Assembly: GCF_963678635.1 (NCBI RefSeq)
Contig: NC_087069.1
Coordinates: 32,081,710-32,145,709, forward strand
Direction: 5' to 3'
Length of the DNA stretch: 64,000 bases
DNA from: Symsagittifera roscoffensis
Lineage: Eukaryota > Xenacoelomorpha > Acoela > Convolutidae
Positions 39,261 through 50,750 of this stretch are shown here, in pieces. The notes beneath the pieces are model-generated. The model had not been told where the DNA came from, made no database searches, and saw only the letters and a program-made list of their open reading frames with translations. The position numbers were made by a program, and so were the translations under genes. Numbering within the stretch: position 1 is the first letter of the stretch; each line of letters begins with the position of its first letter.

Positions 39261-41883
39261 TTAATTTCGAAGCAATTTTTTCGGAGATGAACTTCCTAAT
39301 GCTTCGGATCTGAAAAAGAAACAGACCTAAATTTCACAGCAACATAATTGAAGGCAATTTAAGGTAAAGTTTAGGTATGGTCTTCGGTTTCGTTTCGAAT
39401 AAGGGATTGATGGTCAAGGAGAACTTGCTATGGAGCAAGAAATCAATGCAGACATAATCACAAAATCTAACTGATTACTAACAACAATTATTTATTTACC
39501 TGTGCTAGTCACAGATGTCTGTCCACTGAGTAAATCGATCACTGTCTTCTTCTGATCTGAAAAAGTCCGTCTAGATCTGAGGAAGCAAAACTCCAAAAAC
39601 ATAGCCAACCGACAGTTAGAGAAGAGTAATGAACGGAAGGAAACAGAAAGAAAAACTGATTTGTTTTCTGAAAAAAACTTAAATTTCGACTTTTAAAAAA
39701 CATGTATAAGGCCTTCAAAGCTCTTTGAATTTCACGACCAAATTATGATTGGGCTTTTTAAATAAAATTAACCCAATTTGAGAAAACTGAATCAATAGAT
39801 ATAATTTTTATTCTGCAGGGAAATCTGATAACTAAATTCTATTTTCGAAATTAGAAGTCGACCAAGTTTTTTGTGACTTTTATATTTTTGCTACTTGATT
39901 GAAGAATGCCTTCCCTTAAACAAAGGAAATAATGCAAACTTTAACAAAATCGTAGTTTTCGTGCAAAATAAACTTAACAATTCTTTTTTTTTCAATAAAG
40001 CGCTAGAAAACAAACGAAGCTTCAAGTCATTTTCTTCACATTTGACTAAGACCTCAATTTTGATATATGATTTTGGCAATCTGAAAGTATCTAGCCGAAT
40101 TAAAATAGAAAACTTTGTTCAAGAAACCATCACAAGACACTGCTCGTATCAGGGCAAATCCCTCAATGTTCCGACTGGTTTTCTAAGGTCGATGGAGTAA
40201 CGTTTGTTTTAAAAAGTTTATGACATTTTCAGGGAAAAAATGTCTAAATTCAGTTTGGAAAGATTTTTAACATGGATTAAATCTACCTTACGCGTTAATA
40301 GCGCTTTACTTGTCCCAAATTGGCAGCCTTCAAATCTCCATTATTTTACGAAAACTGATTGGAGGTGAACCGCCTTTTTAAGTTTGAGCTCAGGACAACA
40401 ATGCCTTTCGATTGATATAAGAAAATCCCGTTAAAATTGCTAGTTTTTAAGTCGAAATTTGTCTGGAGAAAAAACCACCCTGAACACAGACATTCAGTGA
40501 CTTTCTCCGAAAGTCGGATCAATAAAACATTCAATCAAAAACTAAGAGTTGTTTTCAGTACTGAAAATTCTCATAAACAGCACAAGATGTTTCAATTTTC
40601 AGCTAAGGATTGAATTATAAAGTATTGTTAGAACAGCCAGTTGATCTGCAACTGGAACGTTCCGAACGCAATTATTTAATTTCAAGCTATCAAAAATGAG
40701 AAAACATTTTCAACAGTTTCCAAACCTTCTTTAAACTTTCATTTTCGCTAAACTTCAGTGGTTTTTTTTCAGTTTGGGTAATTGAATTACACAAAACTGA
40801 AAAATTATCCTTCTTTTAATAATTTTCCTTAAAGTTATGGTTGTTTGAAAAATGCCAATTTGAGACAATTGACGCGCGATATATTTCGTACTAATAACGA
40901 ATGAGCGGCGGTTTACACATGAGCATCTGGCTCAAAAACCGATCCAATTTGATTTGGACAAGCTATTTTGAACATACGATGCATTGTTCGACGCTAATTA
41001 CATCACTTGGTATTTTAACTAGCGTGTGGGGAAATCAATTTTTTAAACTAATTATTTAAAAAATAGTTTCTGAAAAACTGGTATTTTAACCCGTCTAATT
41101 TGATGGGAAAATTCGAAAAAATCAGGGCTTTAAACTGATATGAGCAGTATTGTATCATTAGAGCTCATTTTTTTCAGACTAAAATCAATCAAACATATCC
41201 AACACATGGCCTATATAGATAAAAATTCACATCGCTTAAGATTATTTAAATTTTTTAACTCAACAAAAGTTGGAATTTATTTAAGATGCTTTTATACTTA
41301 TTGGGGCTTAAAATCAATAAATAACTGAAATCCAGCGTGATGTTCTCAGACCAGCTATTAAAAAGAAATTGAAACACAGAGGCCAAGTTGCACTTCAATT
41401 ACAAAAGGAAAACTATCACAGACAGTTCCAGTGGACTTAAGTGAACCGCATGCTTTCATTATTCAATTTCACTTTTGACCAACAATTTTAATTTTTGGTT
41501 AAGTTAAAATGATAAAAAAAGATAGAAAAAACTTCAAGTAGAAAAATTAAAAATTGATTTTTTTAGATTTCTTTAGAAAAGTGTACCCCACACGCCATGT
41601 TTAAGAACAAAATGATACATTCTCTTCAAGTAAGAAAAAAAATAACAGATAGCTCGATTTAACGTTTGATCTCATGACTCAGATGGTATCACAAACTCTG
41701 CAACAAACGTTAAGTTAACGATTCGAAATTTGTCTGCATAAAAAAATAGAACGAACACAAATATTCCGTCACTTTTTTCGAAAGTCGCTATAAATAATCT
41801 GTATTAGCCTCATCAGCTCTGATTGTAATTTAAGTTTTAATTTGTATGCAGAAGCTGCAATAACACTCACAAAAATGTGCGAC
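39261..41883. other. AT-rich spacer downstream of the host gene
   Basis: No gene recognised. The remaining 3' exons of the minus-strand gene at 41961-45978 should lie somewhere here or further left, but I cannot identify them. Confidence 0.45.
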
Positions 41884-41960
41884 TTAGACTTGAAAAAGGT
41901 GATCTCGTAAATTAGCAAAAGCGTTTGCTGGTGTACATATCAGCTGAAATTTAAACTTAC

Positions 41961-44900
41961 CATGTAAAACACTGCTTGTGCTAGTAGCCCCAGATATGTT
42001 TCTGTAGATTACTATCGGCTTCTGGGCAACAGCCATTACATCCTCATCAGCATCCAATTTGGTCGATGCTTTTGATTTTTGGGCAAATTCAGAAGGTTTC
42101 ATTCTTTGAAGCGAACTGGCGTGCATTTTCGACTTGAGAAAATGACTTCTAATCACTGCTTGGTTGTACTCTTCTCGCGAAGTTTTTTGTTCACGCCATT
42201 TCTGAGAAATAGCTCTGGCAACTTCACTCAGTGTAACTGCTTTACCAACAGCCGGTTTTTGAGCAGGTAACGATTCCTCAGCTATTTTGTAATTGGGCCA
42301 TTCTTGGTGACGAAGCTTTCCCGACTTCTCTACTTTTTCACGAGCCGCAACTCTAGAATTGGATATCGATTTTGAAGATTTCTCTATTGAAACCAAATTT
42401 GCTGTTTCGCCTAATGTTGTTTGCAAACTTTTTCCCGACGATGAGCTGACTTGAGGATGAACCCCTCCGAAAGTGTACCCACTATGGTCAAAAGTTTCGT
42501 CACATGCCATAGATTGATCAAGCGCACTAACCATACTATCTTTCTGCATTTTAATCAAATCTTGGTTGCTCAAACCAACTGGAATTGAGCTCTGTTTTCT
42601 AGCAATTTTAGCAAAATCGTCCTTTTTTGAAAGAACAATTAGCTTCCGTGGTTTGGGTACATCACTGTTTGAATCTGAAGAAATCTTGTTGTTCTCTACT
42701 TGTTGACTTATCATTTTTTCATCTGTATTTTCCTTTTTTGCTTCTGGTGTGTAAGTTGCAGTTTCGGTGCATTCCATCTTTGTCAATCGTTTGTCTGCTT
42801 TCAACGACTGGTCAGTATTCAAGAAGTCTTTTGGCGACAATTTTACATACTTCTGGTTATTCGATATGCTCGCCATACGGTAGATTTCTTCTGATTTTTG
42901 ACTAAAAGGCAGGACATTAGCATTGTGTTCACTATTTTTACTAGTTTCTGCGCTATTACTTTCGTCAATGTTGTAGTTACTTGATGCTTCGACAGCCGAT
43001 TTCATTCTAATAACCACAGTTTTACGAATATTATCGAAATCGTGTCTCAATTTCCCGCGTCTGCCTTTCTGCAAATTATCCACAATTTCGACCCAAAACA
43101 CACCAAAGCGACATTTGTGTAATTTGGGGTCATCCATTTGTTTCAAAACCGTTTCGTAAATTTTCAGTTTTTTCGAACTCCAGTTGCAATTGCTAAAAAT
43201 TTCGACTCGGTTTCCGTTTAGATAAACATACGTGGATTTGAACTCGGCAAGTGAGCTTTTAGACTCTTCACTCAAAGAGTCAAACTGGCCCAAAGTATCA
43301 CCTGGATTCGACTCGCTGTCAGAATCTAACACGCAGTTCATAGAAGCATTAGCATTATTATCGGTAACTTTCTCACGCCACTTCATCAAAATTTCATTTT
43401 GTTGAGCTCGAATGGCGTTCTTCATAAAATAGCGCTCGCTCACAGGTCTGCATCTAGCACAAGTGAGAAGAAAATTAGTCGAATCAACACGAGCGCATTT
43501 CATTCGTTCTTCCGTTGTCTGCGGGGGGGCTCTTGCCATGAAAGGGTACTTTTTCTCGAAACTGTCGCTTACTGTTTCCTCATTTGGAAAATTAATACCG
43601 TCATTTCTAATCGGATTTTCACTGTATTCGTTCAAATTTTTACTTTCTATCGTGCTTCTTGAATTTGTATATATTTCAGCAAACTGTGAAGTTTGATTTG
43701 CTGTGGGTTTTATAAACATTTCGGGAGCTTTGACTAAGCTGTCGCATCGCATCGCCATATTATGTAATTTATCACAGAAATGATCGGAACGGGAGTTCGA
43801 CGATTCTTCTGATTTCGAGCTTTCACGTGGTCTTTTATCAACAGCTTTAACTTCAGGCGCTGCAGAAGCACTCAATTTTTTATCGAGAAATTCGTTTTCA
43901 TTTTCTGGCCGTTTAATAACACTATCATCTTCTGATGGCATGCTGCTTGATGAAAACTGCGAGAGAGTTTTGCTATAAAGTAAAGGCAGGTTATCGTCTT
44001 CTTCGTCAGAAGCGTCCAAAAATAAGTCGACATGATCTTCCTCATCTGATAAATTTTTCACCATTTTCTCGATTTTTCGACGCTTTAGAGGTTGTGCTAC
44101 TTTAAGTTCAGACTTCTCCTTGGTCTGAGGAGTCATTTTCGGCTTTGTGGTACTTCGGGTTTTGGTTTTTCCGGGATGCTTTTTAGTACCCTTGAACGGT
44201 TGTTTTGCGACAGCTTTATTTGATCGTAGAATAGCAGTTGATCGGTTATTTCGAATTCCTTGTCTTTTATTCTCAAATCTGAGACTTTGTCTTGCTTTAC
44301 TGGGAGACTTTTTGGTCTGATCATTGGAGATTGGCTGATTTTTAACAGGGGTAACGAACGGCGAAGCCTGAGCGAGTATTTTCTGAGCTTTTATTCGTTT
44401 CGACGCAACAATGCCACTTTTGTCGGACAGCTGTCTTCGAATCAACCAATTTTGTAAATGGCTGTTGGAAGTTTCGATAACTTTGTCGATTTTCTTCGCA
44501 CTATTCTTCGGTTGCTTTTTAACGTTGTTTATTTTCGCATTTAACTTTTTTCCAGGCTCAGTTTCTTCCATTTTCGCACTAGTTTTTTCCGCTTTAGAGG
44601 TAGTTTTGACTCGTTTCTCTTCTTTTGCTGGCAAGATAGAATTCGAAAACAAGGGCTCTCTTTTGGATGCGGCATCTTTCTTAGCAATTATTTTCTGTAA
44701 ATTATTTTTCATACGAAGAACATCCGGAGTATCACTGCCGTCGCTTGTAAGTTTCTCGTGATCTAGCAGCGACATTCGCTTCTTTTTGATTGTTACTTCA
44801 TGGTTCAATAGAGGTCCTGGTCGTTTATTGAAATTTGTTACGACTGCAAAATCGCGAATTTTAGAAGGTGGACGAACATTTCTCTTCGGTCTTTGAGCGA

Positions 44901-45978
44901 CAAATGCGACAACGGGTGCTTCATCTGATGAAACACCACCACTACTTAGAAAAACAGGCGTGCAAGAACAATGAAATACACATTCACTTAGACCACAGCT
45001 GTCATCACGAGCAAAAACAGTTAATAGTGTATCACAAACACAACCCATGTTACAAAAAACGTTGCCGCATTGAGACGATATTTCAATTCCTGAGTCATCG
45101 GCAAGCTCAGCGATAGGTACGTTTTCAGGAATATGAGGGTCTTCAACTCTGCCTTGATTCCTGGTACGGATTTTTTCAAAATTTATCAACTTTCGTCGAC
45201 AAGTTGTCGCTACACTGTTGTTTGAATTTTCATCAACTGATAAAGTTGACGAGCTAGTTCCAGAATGGGGACTGCAAGGTTGAGATGCAGTTTCTGGATA
45301 TAAAACTTTCGAACTTTCAATATTTACTTCGCTGTTTTCAATTGATGAAACTCCAATTAAATCACCGAAGTCGTACTGATCACGGCATTGCACTGATTTT
45401 TCGGAATCAATATTGTTAACACAAGGCTCGTTTTCAATTTTCTGGTTATCCAAACTCGAAATAAACTTTTCCCAAAGTAATTGTTTCATGGCTGATTGCA
45501 GAAAATCCTTATCAAGATCTGCTGTCCTAGTTCTACTAGCATTGCTAGTATCGCTTTGGATTTGAATTGTTCGTTCAGCATCGGACTCATTTCTTCCAGG
45601 TTTTTCACAAGACGCCGCTAAATTACGTGCAGCGTCTAAGTAAACCTTATTTTTGGAAGATATCGGGGGGACTACAAATTTAACTTTATCGTCTACTTTG
45701 AAGAGCTTCGAACTTAACTCAATTTCGGATGCCACCTTCAGGCCACCATATTTAACCATTACCAAACGATAGTCTAGATTTTTGGCAACAGCTCTAGACC
45801 AACAGAAAATTTTGAAGAGAAGTTGTTTCGCTTTAAGCTCCGAAGATACTTTAACAATCAAATAATCATACAAGCTTTTATCATCTTTGAGTTTCGACAT
45901 CTTTGAGCGCTCTAGTTTTAGAAGCCCAACTTCGATGGCCAAAGGCGAGTCAAACATCTTCTGAATGTTTCGGATCAT
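41961..45978 (-). CDS. Large nuclear-type protein with MGA-like Cys cluster, partial
   Basis: One exon of about 1339 codons on the minus strand, starting at an ATG preceded by an in-frame TAA two codons upstream. A perfect donor, CATG|GTAAGT (41955-41961), ends the coding part; the frame runs on to 41884 but those 25 codons are probably intron. The exon ends in phase 1, so more exons follow. The product is Ser/Lys/Glu-rich with basic patches (KKPRRR-like stretches around residues 500-650), typical of a nuclear regulator. Residues 304-339 hold CGNVFCNMGCVCDTL followed by CGLSECVFHCSC. The FCxxGC core is what I know from the DUF4801 domain of MAX-gene-associated protein MGA. No T-box or bHLH is present in this exon. 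The identity beyond the Cys cluster is uncertain. Confidence 0.75.
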
Positions 45979-46194
45979 CGGTTAAATCTATTGTTTTATT
46001 TAAACATTACTCGAGTCTAATTGAATGTCAAGTCTGTGAATCAAATGGGCAGCTACTTTCTCCAAATTCCCCAATTTTGCGAATTATCATGCAAATGCCA
46101 CACATGCGTGAATTGAACTGAAGTTATTAGAAAACTTCAAAAAATATTAATTTTGACTTTTGAAAGGTTTGAAAAAATACAGACGTGCATGTGC

Positions 46195-46560
46195 ATTATA
46201 GTTGACGTTTTTGCCTTCTGATTTCTACATTTTGAAAGAGAAAAATCTAATTTTTTTTTTCAAGTATACCTACGGGTGAAGGCTTTTTTGCCCCCCATTG
46301 AGTAAAACCAAGTCATGAGTCAACAACAACTGACGGAATCTCAGCTACCAATTACTCACGAAGTGCTGATTGAAACGGAGACAAATTTCAGAAATGCGCT
46401 AACAGCAAACAAATCGACGACACAAACAAAACAAATCCAAATAATCAAAATCATCCCCCCATTCTCGAGAGAAATTGTAAGGTCAGCTGAAAATCTGGCG
46501 CAGGCATATCGAAGTTGTGCTTCCGATATACTTAAGCAATTCCCCACAACAATGCAACAG
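46195..46560 (+). pseudogene. LINE 5' end and ORF1 start, interrupted by Penelope insertion
   Basis: Matches the start of the second LINE copy at 52520-52870 almost throughout (5' untranslated GCCTTCTGATTTCT, then ATGAGTCAACAACAACTGAC at 46315). The ORF encodes a Thr/Lys-rich N-terminus of about 82 residues, to TTMQQ. At 46561 the Penelope-like element begins, and the rest of the same ORF resumes at 50758. Confidence 0.8.
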
Positions 46561-46567
46561 AAGATGA
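46561..46567. repeat. Target-site duplication AAGATGA (left copy)
   Basis: AAGATGA at 46561-46567 recurs at 50751-50757, immediately outside the two terminal repeats of the Penelope-like element. The second LINE copy has an uninterrupted CAACAG|ATGACAATCTC at the same place. Confidence 0.75.
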
Positions 46568-46921
46568 AGAAATTTTTGCTAAAAAGTAAATTTCAAACGT
46601 TTTCGCAACTATGTGCATCGTCAGGATTTTTACAATAAACTACTCTAAATGACGATAAAACATCAATTTACAAATGTTATTTACAATAAATCACATACAA
46701 TTTGGTTCTAAACCATCATGATAAAAAATTAGCCAATCACAGTTGACCTCTAAATTACTATTAAGATTAAAATACTTTTAACCTCTAAAATTAATTAAAC
46801 ATTTTAAAATTAATTTGTCTGGAAGTTTCTGAGTCATAATTTCGATTTAGACATGTACGTTTTGAATAAAAAACCAAAAATATTTTGGGACTAAATTTTC
46901 AGTGTTAACTCCCTGCTCCTA
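46568..46921 (-). repeat. Penelope terminal direct repeat, left copy
   Basis: 354 bp, the same as 50397-50750 apart from three substitutions I could see. The ORF2 stop (46891) lies 31 bp inside this repeat, so the end of the coding region is shared with the other repeat. Confidence 0.9.
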
Positions 46922-48285
46922 AACTCATCGCGCGTGTTCAAGCCCGGTTTCTCTTTCCTGATATGTATTGCCTCTAGTGTTAGCAATTTTGTTTGGTTGT
47001 TTGACCTATCTATAATTTCCCAACTAAGATCTGCGCTATTTCCCTCAAGTTGGCATTGCTGAAGGTGGAGGCCTACCGGTGAGTCTGCTTTCCTATGTTC
47101 CTCAATTCTAGTGGTCAAATGTCGAACAGTTTGTCCGACATAGGTGGAAGTGCATCCACTACATGACAGTTTATAAACCACTCTTGACTTGAGGTCATTA
47201 GAAAATGCTGACTTCAGTGATGGTAAACATGATTGTAGTTTTCTTGTGGTGAAAACCACTTGAACGTTCGTTAATTTTCGTAACCTGTTAGCAAAATATT
47301 GGCTCTGGTTACCTCTATATTGCACCATCAGCATTGGGGGCTTTTCATCCTTTGGTGATTGAACTGACAAACCCCTGTCACTATCCAGGGGCTTGCCTTT
47401 ACCCTCGATGATCTTGCACAAGGCGTCTGAAGCCACCTTTGCGGACCAATTTTCAGGGTACTGATTTGTCAGCAATTGCGCCCTATTAGTTTCCATAGCC
47501 TTATCAAATTGCTCCCAGCTAGATGTACTCCTAAAAACCCTGTGTACAGTGCCTTGGATAACACTACGCTTATACTGAGTTGGGGCGCAGCTTCTATAGT
47601 TCAGTATAGTCCCTGTATCTGTTGGTTTTTGATACCAACTGCAAGTTACACGCCTATCCTGCGATATATTTATGTTCAAATCCAGGAACGGCAAATTCCC
47701 CTCCGAATTAGTTTTCTCTAGAGTGAACTGCAAATTTGGATGAAGAGAATTGGCGGCATCGAGAAGACAACTCGGCTCCCCTCTGACTGTTCTAACAATG
47801 TCATCCACATACCTGAGGAACAATTTCACCTGGGGAGTATCCTTCTCCTTGTTCTTAGCTCGGCAGCAGCTTTCACAGTACCAGACTATCTCGGTTATTG
47901 ATGCGTATACGTCATCGGATATTTTCCCGCATTTTAGATGATACCAGTTTCGGCAACTCTCGCATTCAACCCCCTTTGATCTATATGTGACTTTCCTGCT
48001 GCAACATGGGCACAAGCCGTTTTCGTCATTAATTTGCTGTACCCCCGTTCCCACCGGTATTTGTTGTCGTAGAGCAAATTCGTATTCTTTCAGCCATAAG
48101 TTTGCCAGAATTACAGCGAGGGACGCTCCCATTGCTAAACCATCAACTTGTACATACCATGAATCATTACACTTGAAATATACTTTGCTGACCGCCATAT
48201 TCAAAAGCCTTTTCATGGTTGCTCTTTGAATTTCAGGAGGAGACTCCTGGCTGTACAGCTTCTGTAAAGCAATTTCAATTGCCTC
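46891..48285 (-). CDS. Penelope ORF2, C-terminal part: RT palm, PHD finger, GIY-YIG
   Basis: Continues the frame of the upstream part after a TAG. In order it has the RT B-type motif DGLAMGASLA, then a Cys4-His-Cys3 zinc finger (CPCC, CESC, YHLKC, YCESC) of about 50 residues, and then the catalytic RYVDD. The finger thus sits inside the RT palm between the B and C motifs. Next come LPFLDLNI and the Penelope thumb region, and finally a GIY-YIG endonuclease (VYKL...CTSTYVGQT, R, E) near the end. The finger pattern is that of a PHD domain, a reader of histone tails. I do not know of other Penelope elements with an insertion here. Confidence 0.85.
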   Translation of the reverse strand, partial: EAIEIALQKLYSQESPPEIQRATMKRLLNMAVSKVYFKCNDSWYVQVDGLAMGASLAVILANLWLKEYEFALRQQIPVGTGVQQINDENGLCPCCSRKVTYRSKGVECESCRNWYHLKCGKISDDVYASITEIVWYCESCCRAKNKEKDTPQVKLFLRYVDDIVRTVRGEPSCLLDAANSLHPNLQFTLEKTNSEGNLPFLDLNINISQDRRVTCSWYQKPTDTGTILNYRSCAPTQYKRSVIQGTVHRVFRSTSSWEQFDKAMETNRAQLLTNQYPENWSAKVASDALCKIIEGKGKPLDSDRGLSVQSPKDEKPPMLMVQYRGNQSQYFANRLRKLTNVQVVFTTRKLQSCLPSLKSAFSNDLKSRVVYKLSCSGCTSTYVGQTVRHLTTRIEEHRKADSPVGLHLQQCQLEGNSADLSWEIIDRSNNQTKLLTLEAIHIRKEKPGLNTRDEFRSRELTLKI

Positions 48286-49527
48286 CTACAGGGGAACGTT
48301 GGTGTACAAACTTTTCACATCAAGAGATATTATGGTTTCATCCGGATCTAGAGCAATGTTTTCTATTTTTTCTCTAGCCTCTTTAGTATTGGTTTCTATA
48401 TTTGCTCCATCGATGTTGTCAAAAAACTTCGCAAGCATTTTGTTAAGATTCTCATACGAGCTGCCGGGAAGTGATAGTACAGGTCGTAGGGGTGTCTCAT
48501 CCTTGTGTACCTTAGCTAAACCGTACAAACGGGCGGGTTGCCCCCCTGTTGATCGTATCTTAGAATATAACTGATCACTTATCTCGTCTCTTTTGTTCAT
48601 GGCTAGTAACTCTTTGTTAAGTTCTTTCTCAATTTTCAGTATCACCTCATCAGTGGTTGCATCTTTTTTCACAAACTGAGCAGATTGCAACAAGGATTCC
48701 AGCTTTGATTCATATGTTTGTTTCCTCATTATGCAAAAACCAACCCCCTTATCAAAAGGCACAGCCAGCAACCCATTATCTTTGAGATATTTCCTCGTTT
48801 TTTCAACGGCTTTGTCTCTTGGGGTTTGCCGTACGTTTTTTGCATATGCCTTTGCCGCGGCTTCTATTTCACATAACGTTTCACCAGATGTTTTTTGATT
48901 TTTCAATTGTGAGAGGAAAATGTTGATATCCGCCAAAAAATGTGTTTCGTTAAATTTGTCTCTAATTGGATGCTTGGGGCCCATTGATAGCACTTCATAT
49001 ACCCATTCAGGCAGTTCAATATTATCAAGTACCCTAACTGATCGCTCATTTCTCCCCCCAAGAGGTTTATCTTGTCTCTCGGACAGTTTTTCTAACTTTT
49101 TTCTATGGTTTTCTGATGTTGTCTTTAAGCTTGCCTCAACTTGCCGCCTCACGAATCGGAAAATGGATGCCCACCACTGTTTGTCAATTTCTTTTTGCAC
49201 CAGTGATCTTGCTTTCCTTAGCATCTCCTCGTACCTTTTCCTATCCTCATTTGCCCTAGAAGTTTCAGTCCTTAGTAGTTCCAATTGAAAATTATGCACA
49301 GCTTGGTCCGAAAAAACCCCGTTCTCGGGGACCCTAAACTTCAAAAAGTCCGGTATTAGATCGTTTTTCAGACATTTTCTCAGAAACTTCAGTCTATGTA
49401 CAGATACTTGAACTTTTTTAAAGAATTTTAAATAGTCTAACACAATTTTCCAAGTTAGTTTCCTTTTCAAAATTTGTCTGAGCCAAACAGCAGGCAAAAG
49501 TACTGTGGTCATTGTTTTGCAGGCCAC
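48286..49527 (-). CDS. Penelope ORF2, N-terminal part of reverse transcriptase
   Basis: 413 codons ending at a TAG (48286-48288) right after SLDVKSLYTNVPL, the RT A motif with its catalytic Asp. Upstream are the PFDKGVGFCIM region and LYGLAKVHKDETPLRPVLS, all standard Penelope RT landmarks. Because the next codon continues the RT in the same frame, the TAG is a nonsense mutation and not the natural end. This copy cannot make a full RT unless suppressed. A basic, helical N-terminal region of about 250 residues precedes the RT motifs. Confidence 0.85.
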   Translation of the reverse strand: MACKTMTTVLLPAVWLRQILKRKLTWKIVLDYLKFFKKVQVSVHRLKFLRKCLKNDLIPDFLKFRVPENGVFSDQAVHNFQLELLRTETSRANEDRKRYEEMLRKARSLVQKEIDKQWWASIFRFVRRQVEASLKTTSENHRKKLEKLSERQDKPLGGRNERSVRVLDNIELPEWVYEVLSMGPKHPIRDKFNETHFLADINIFLSQLKNQKTSGETLCEIEAAAKAYAKNVRQTPRDKAVEKTRKYLKDNGLLAVPFDKGVGFCIMRKQTYESKLESLLQSAQFVKKDATTDEVILKIEKELNKELLAMNKRDEISDQLYSKIRSTGGQPARLYGLAKVHKDETPLRPVLSLPGSSYENLNKMLAKFFDNIDGANIETNTKEAREKIENIALDPDETIISLDVKSLYTNVPL

Positions 49528-49574
49528 GAGTAATGAAACTCACAAGGCACAAAGCAAAACAAATCACACTCTTC

Positions 49575-50093
49575 TCACCCCTGTCTTTGAAGCGCAGACA
49601 CTTCCTCTGCCCTCAGCTTCTGCTCACGTCTTGCTTTCGCCTTCCTCCTTGTCTGTGATGGTCTCTGTTGTTTGCCCCTGATATTGCCAATCAGCTCTGA
49701 CAGCCTTTCTTTGTGTGCCACTACCAATCGCAGAGATTTCAGCTCCAAATCAGCACTCTGGTGCAGCTTCAAATATTCCTTGAGCTGCTCCGGGTTGTTT
49801 TGCTTGCTCTTGGAGAGTAGTCGTTTTGTAGCTGGAATAATGAGCACCCCTGTGCCGAGAAGCTGACTAAACAAGTCGGGCGTTCCTTCCCTTCTGCAAT
49901 AAACGATCGCCAATATCTGCTGCTTCTTCGTCTTCAAATAGTTTGTCAGCTCCTCGACACCAGCTGGGCGATAGTTGTTTGTTCTGTGGCTGCTAATGGT
50001 GTTGTTCACCACGTCGTGCCACACAACCACTTTTTTCTCCTTCAGTGGACTGTCTTCGAGTAGTCGTCGGAGGTTCTTTCCTTGGTTCAGCAA
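49575..50093 (-). CDS. Penelope upstream ORF1, 172 aa
   Basis: An intact frame between the 5' terminal repeat and ORF2, 47 nt from the latter. It starts MLNQGKNLRRLLE, contains KKVVVWHDVVNNT and NYRPAGVEELTNYL in the first half, then ILAIVYCRREGTPDLFSQLL, and ends in a basic helical tail (RRKAKARREQKLRAEE). The alternation of hydrophobic strand-like segments with WHD and a later IIPAT suggests a folded alpha/beta domain. An SGNH-hydrolase-like fold is conceivable but unproven. Most Penelope elements have a single ORF, so an intact ORF1 is noteworthy. Confidence 0.65.
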   Translation of the reverse strand: MLNQGKNLRRLLEDSPLKEKKVVVWHDVVNNTISSHRTNNYRPAGVEELTNYLKTKKQQILAIVYCRREGTPDLFSQLLGTGVLIIPATKRLLSKSKQNNPEQLKEYLKLHQSADLELKSLRLVVAHKERLSELIGNIRGKQQRPSQTRRKAKARREQKLRAEEVSALQRQG

Positions 50094-50396
50094 GTTGTTA
50101 TTAAGGGATAGGCCAGGAATTGCTGTAACAAGGCTCTCGTATTGCTTTTTTCCCCTGTGTTAAGGGTGTTGATGCTGTGGAACAGGGAGCTAGCTGCTAC
50201 AATAGCTGCTACATTTCGGTAACTCAAATAAAAATCGGCCATTTTTTACGTATCGATAAAAAAAAAACACTATAAAAATTCTCATTACGTTGATGAAAAT
50301 CATTAAAAATTTTTATACTGGCCCTTTAATGGGAAAACAGTTGGAATTTCAAGCTCTTCGCTTTTTGGTTTATCACGAATTTACAAGTAAAATTGA
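50094..50396 (-). other. Penelope 5' region between terminal repeat and ORF1
   Basis: About 300 bp without a gene. A run of A near 50262-50272 on the plus strand and a GC-richer part near ORF1 are the only features. Confidence 0.4.
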
Positions 50397-50750
50397 AGAA
50401 ATTTTTGCTAAAAAGTAAATTTCAAACGTTTTCGCAACTATGTGCATTGTCAGGATTTTTACAATAAACTACTCTAAATGACGATAAAACATCAATTTAC
50501 AAATGTTATTTACAATAAATCACATACAATTTGGTTCTAAACCATCATGATAAAAAATTAGCCAATCACAGTTGACCTCTAAATTAGTATTAAGATTAAA
50601 ATACTTTTAACCTCTAAAATTAATTAAACATTTTAAAATTAATTTGTCTGGAATTTTCTGAGTCATAATTTCGATTTAGACATGTACGTTTTGAATAAAA
50701 AACCAAAAATATTTTGGGACTAAATTTTCAGTGTTAACTCCCTGCTCCTA
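50397..50750 (-). repeat. Penelope terminal direct repeat, right copy
   Basis: Second copy of the 354-bp repeat, at the 5' end of the element in its own orientation. I looked for a hammerhead ribozyme core (CTGANGA plus GAAA), which is known from other Penelope repeats, and did not find one. Confidence 0.9.

Larger units (their letters stand above)
46568..50750 (-). mobile_element. Penelope-like element with terminal direct repeats
   Basis: 4183 bp bounded by 354-bp direct repeats (3 mismatches seen) and a 7-bp target duplication, inserted in a LINE ORF1. Reading on the minus strand it holds one terminal repeat, ORF1 (50093-49575), ORF2 (49527-46891, with one internal TAG) and the other repeat. 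RT plus a C-terminal GIY-YIG endonuclease define canonical Penelope-like elements. Terminal repeats of this kind (pseudo-LTRs) are typical of that class. The three repeat differences suggest moderate age. Confidence 0.9.

Noticed and set aside
41944-41960. A 17-nt mini-intron GTAAGT...TTTCAG at the end of the large minus-strand gene
   Set aside because: Far below the size of animal introns. The donor is probably used with a distant acceptor, and the nearby TTTCAG is chance in AT-rich DNA.
46568-50750. Hammerhead ribozyme in the Penelope terminal repeats
   Set aside because: No CTGANGA core with a matching GAAA was found on either strand of the 354-bp repeat.
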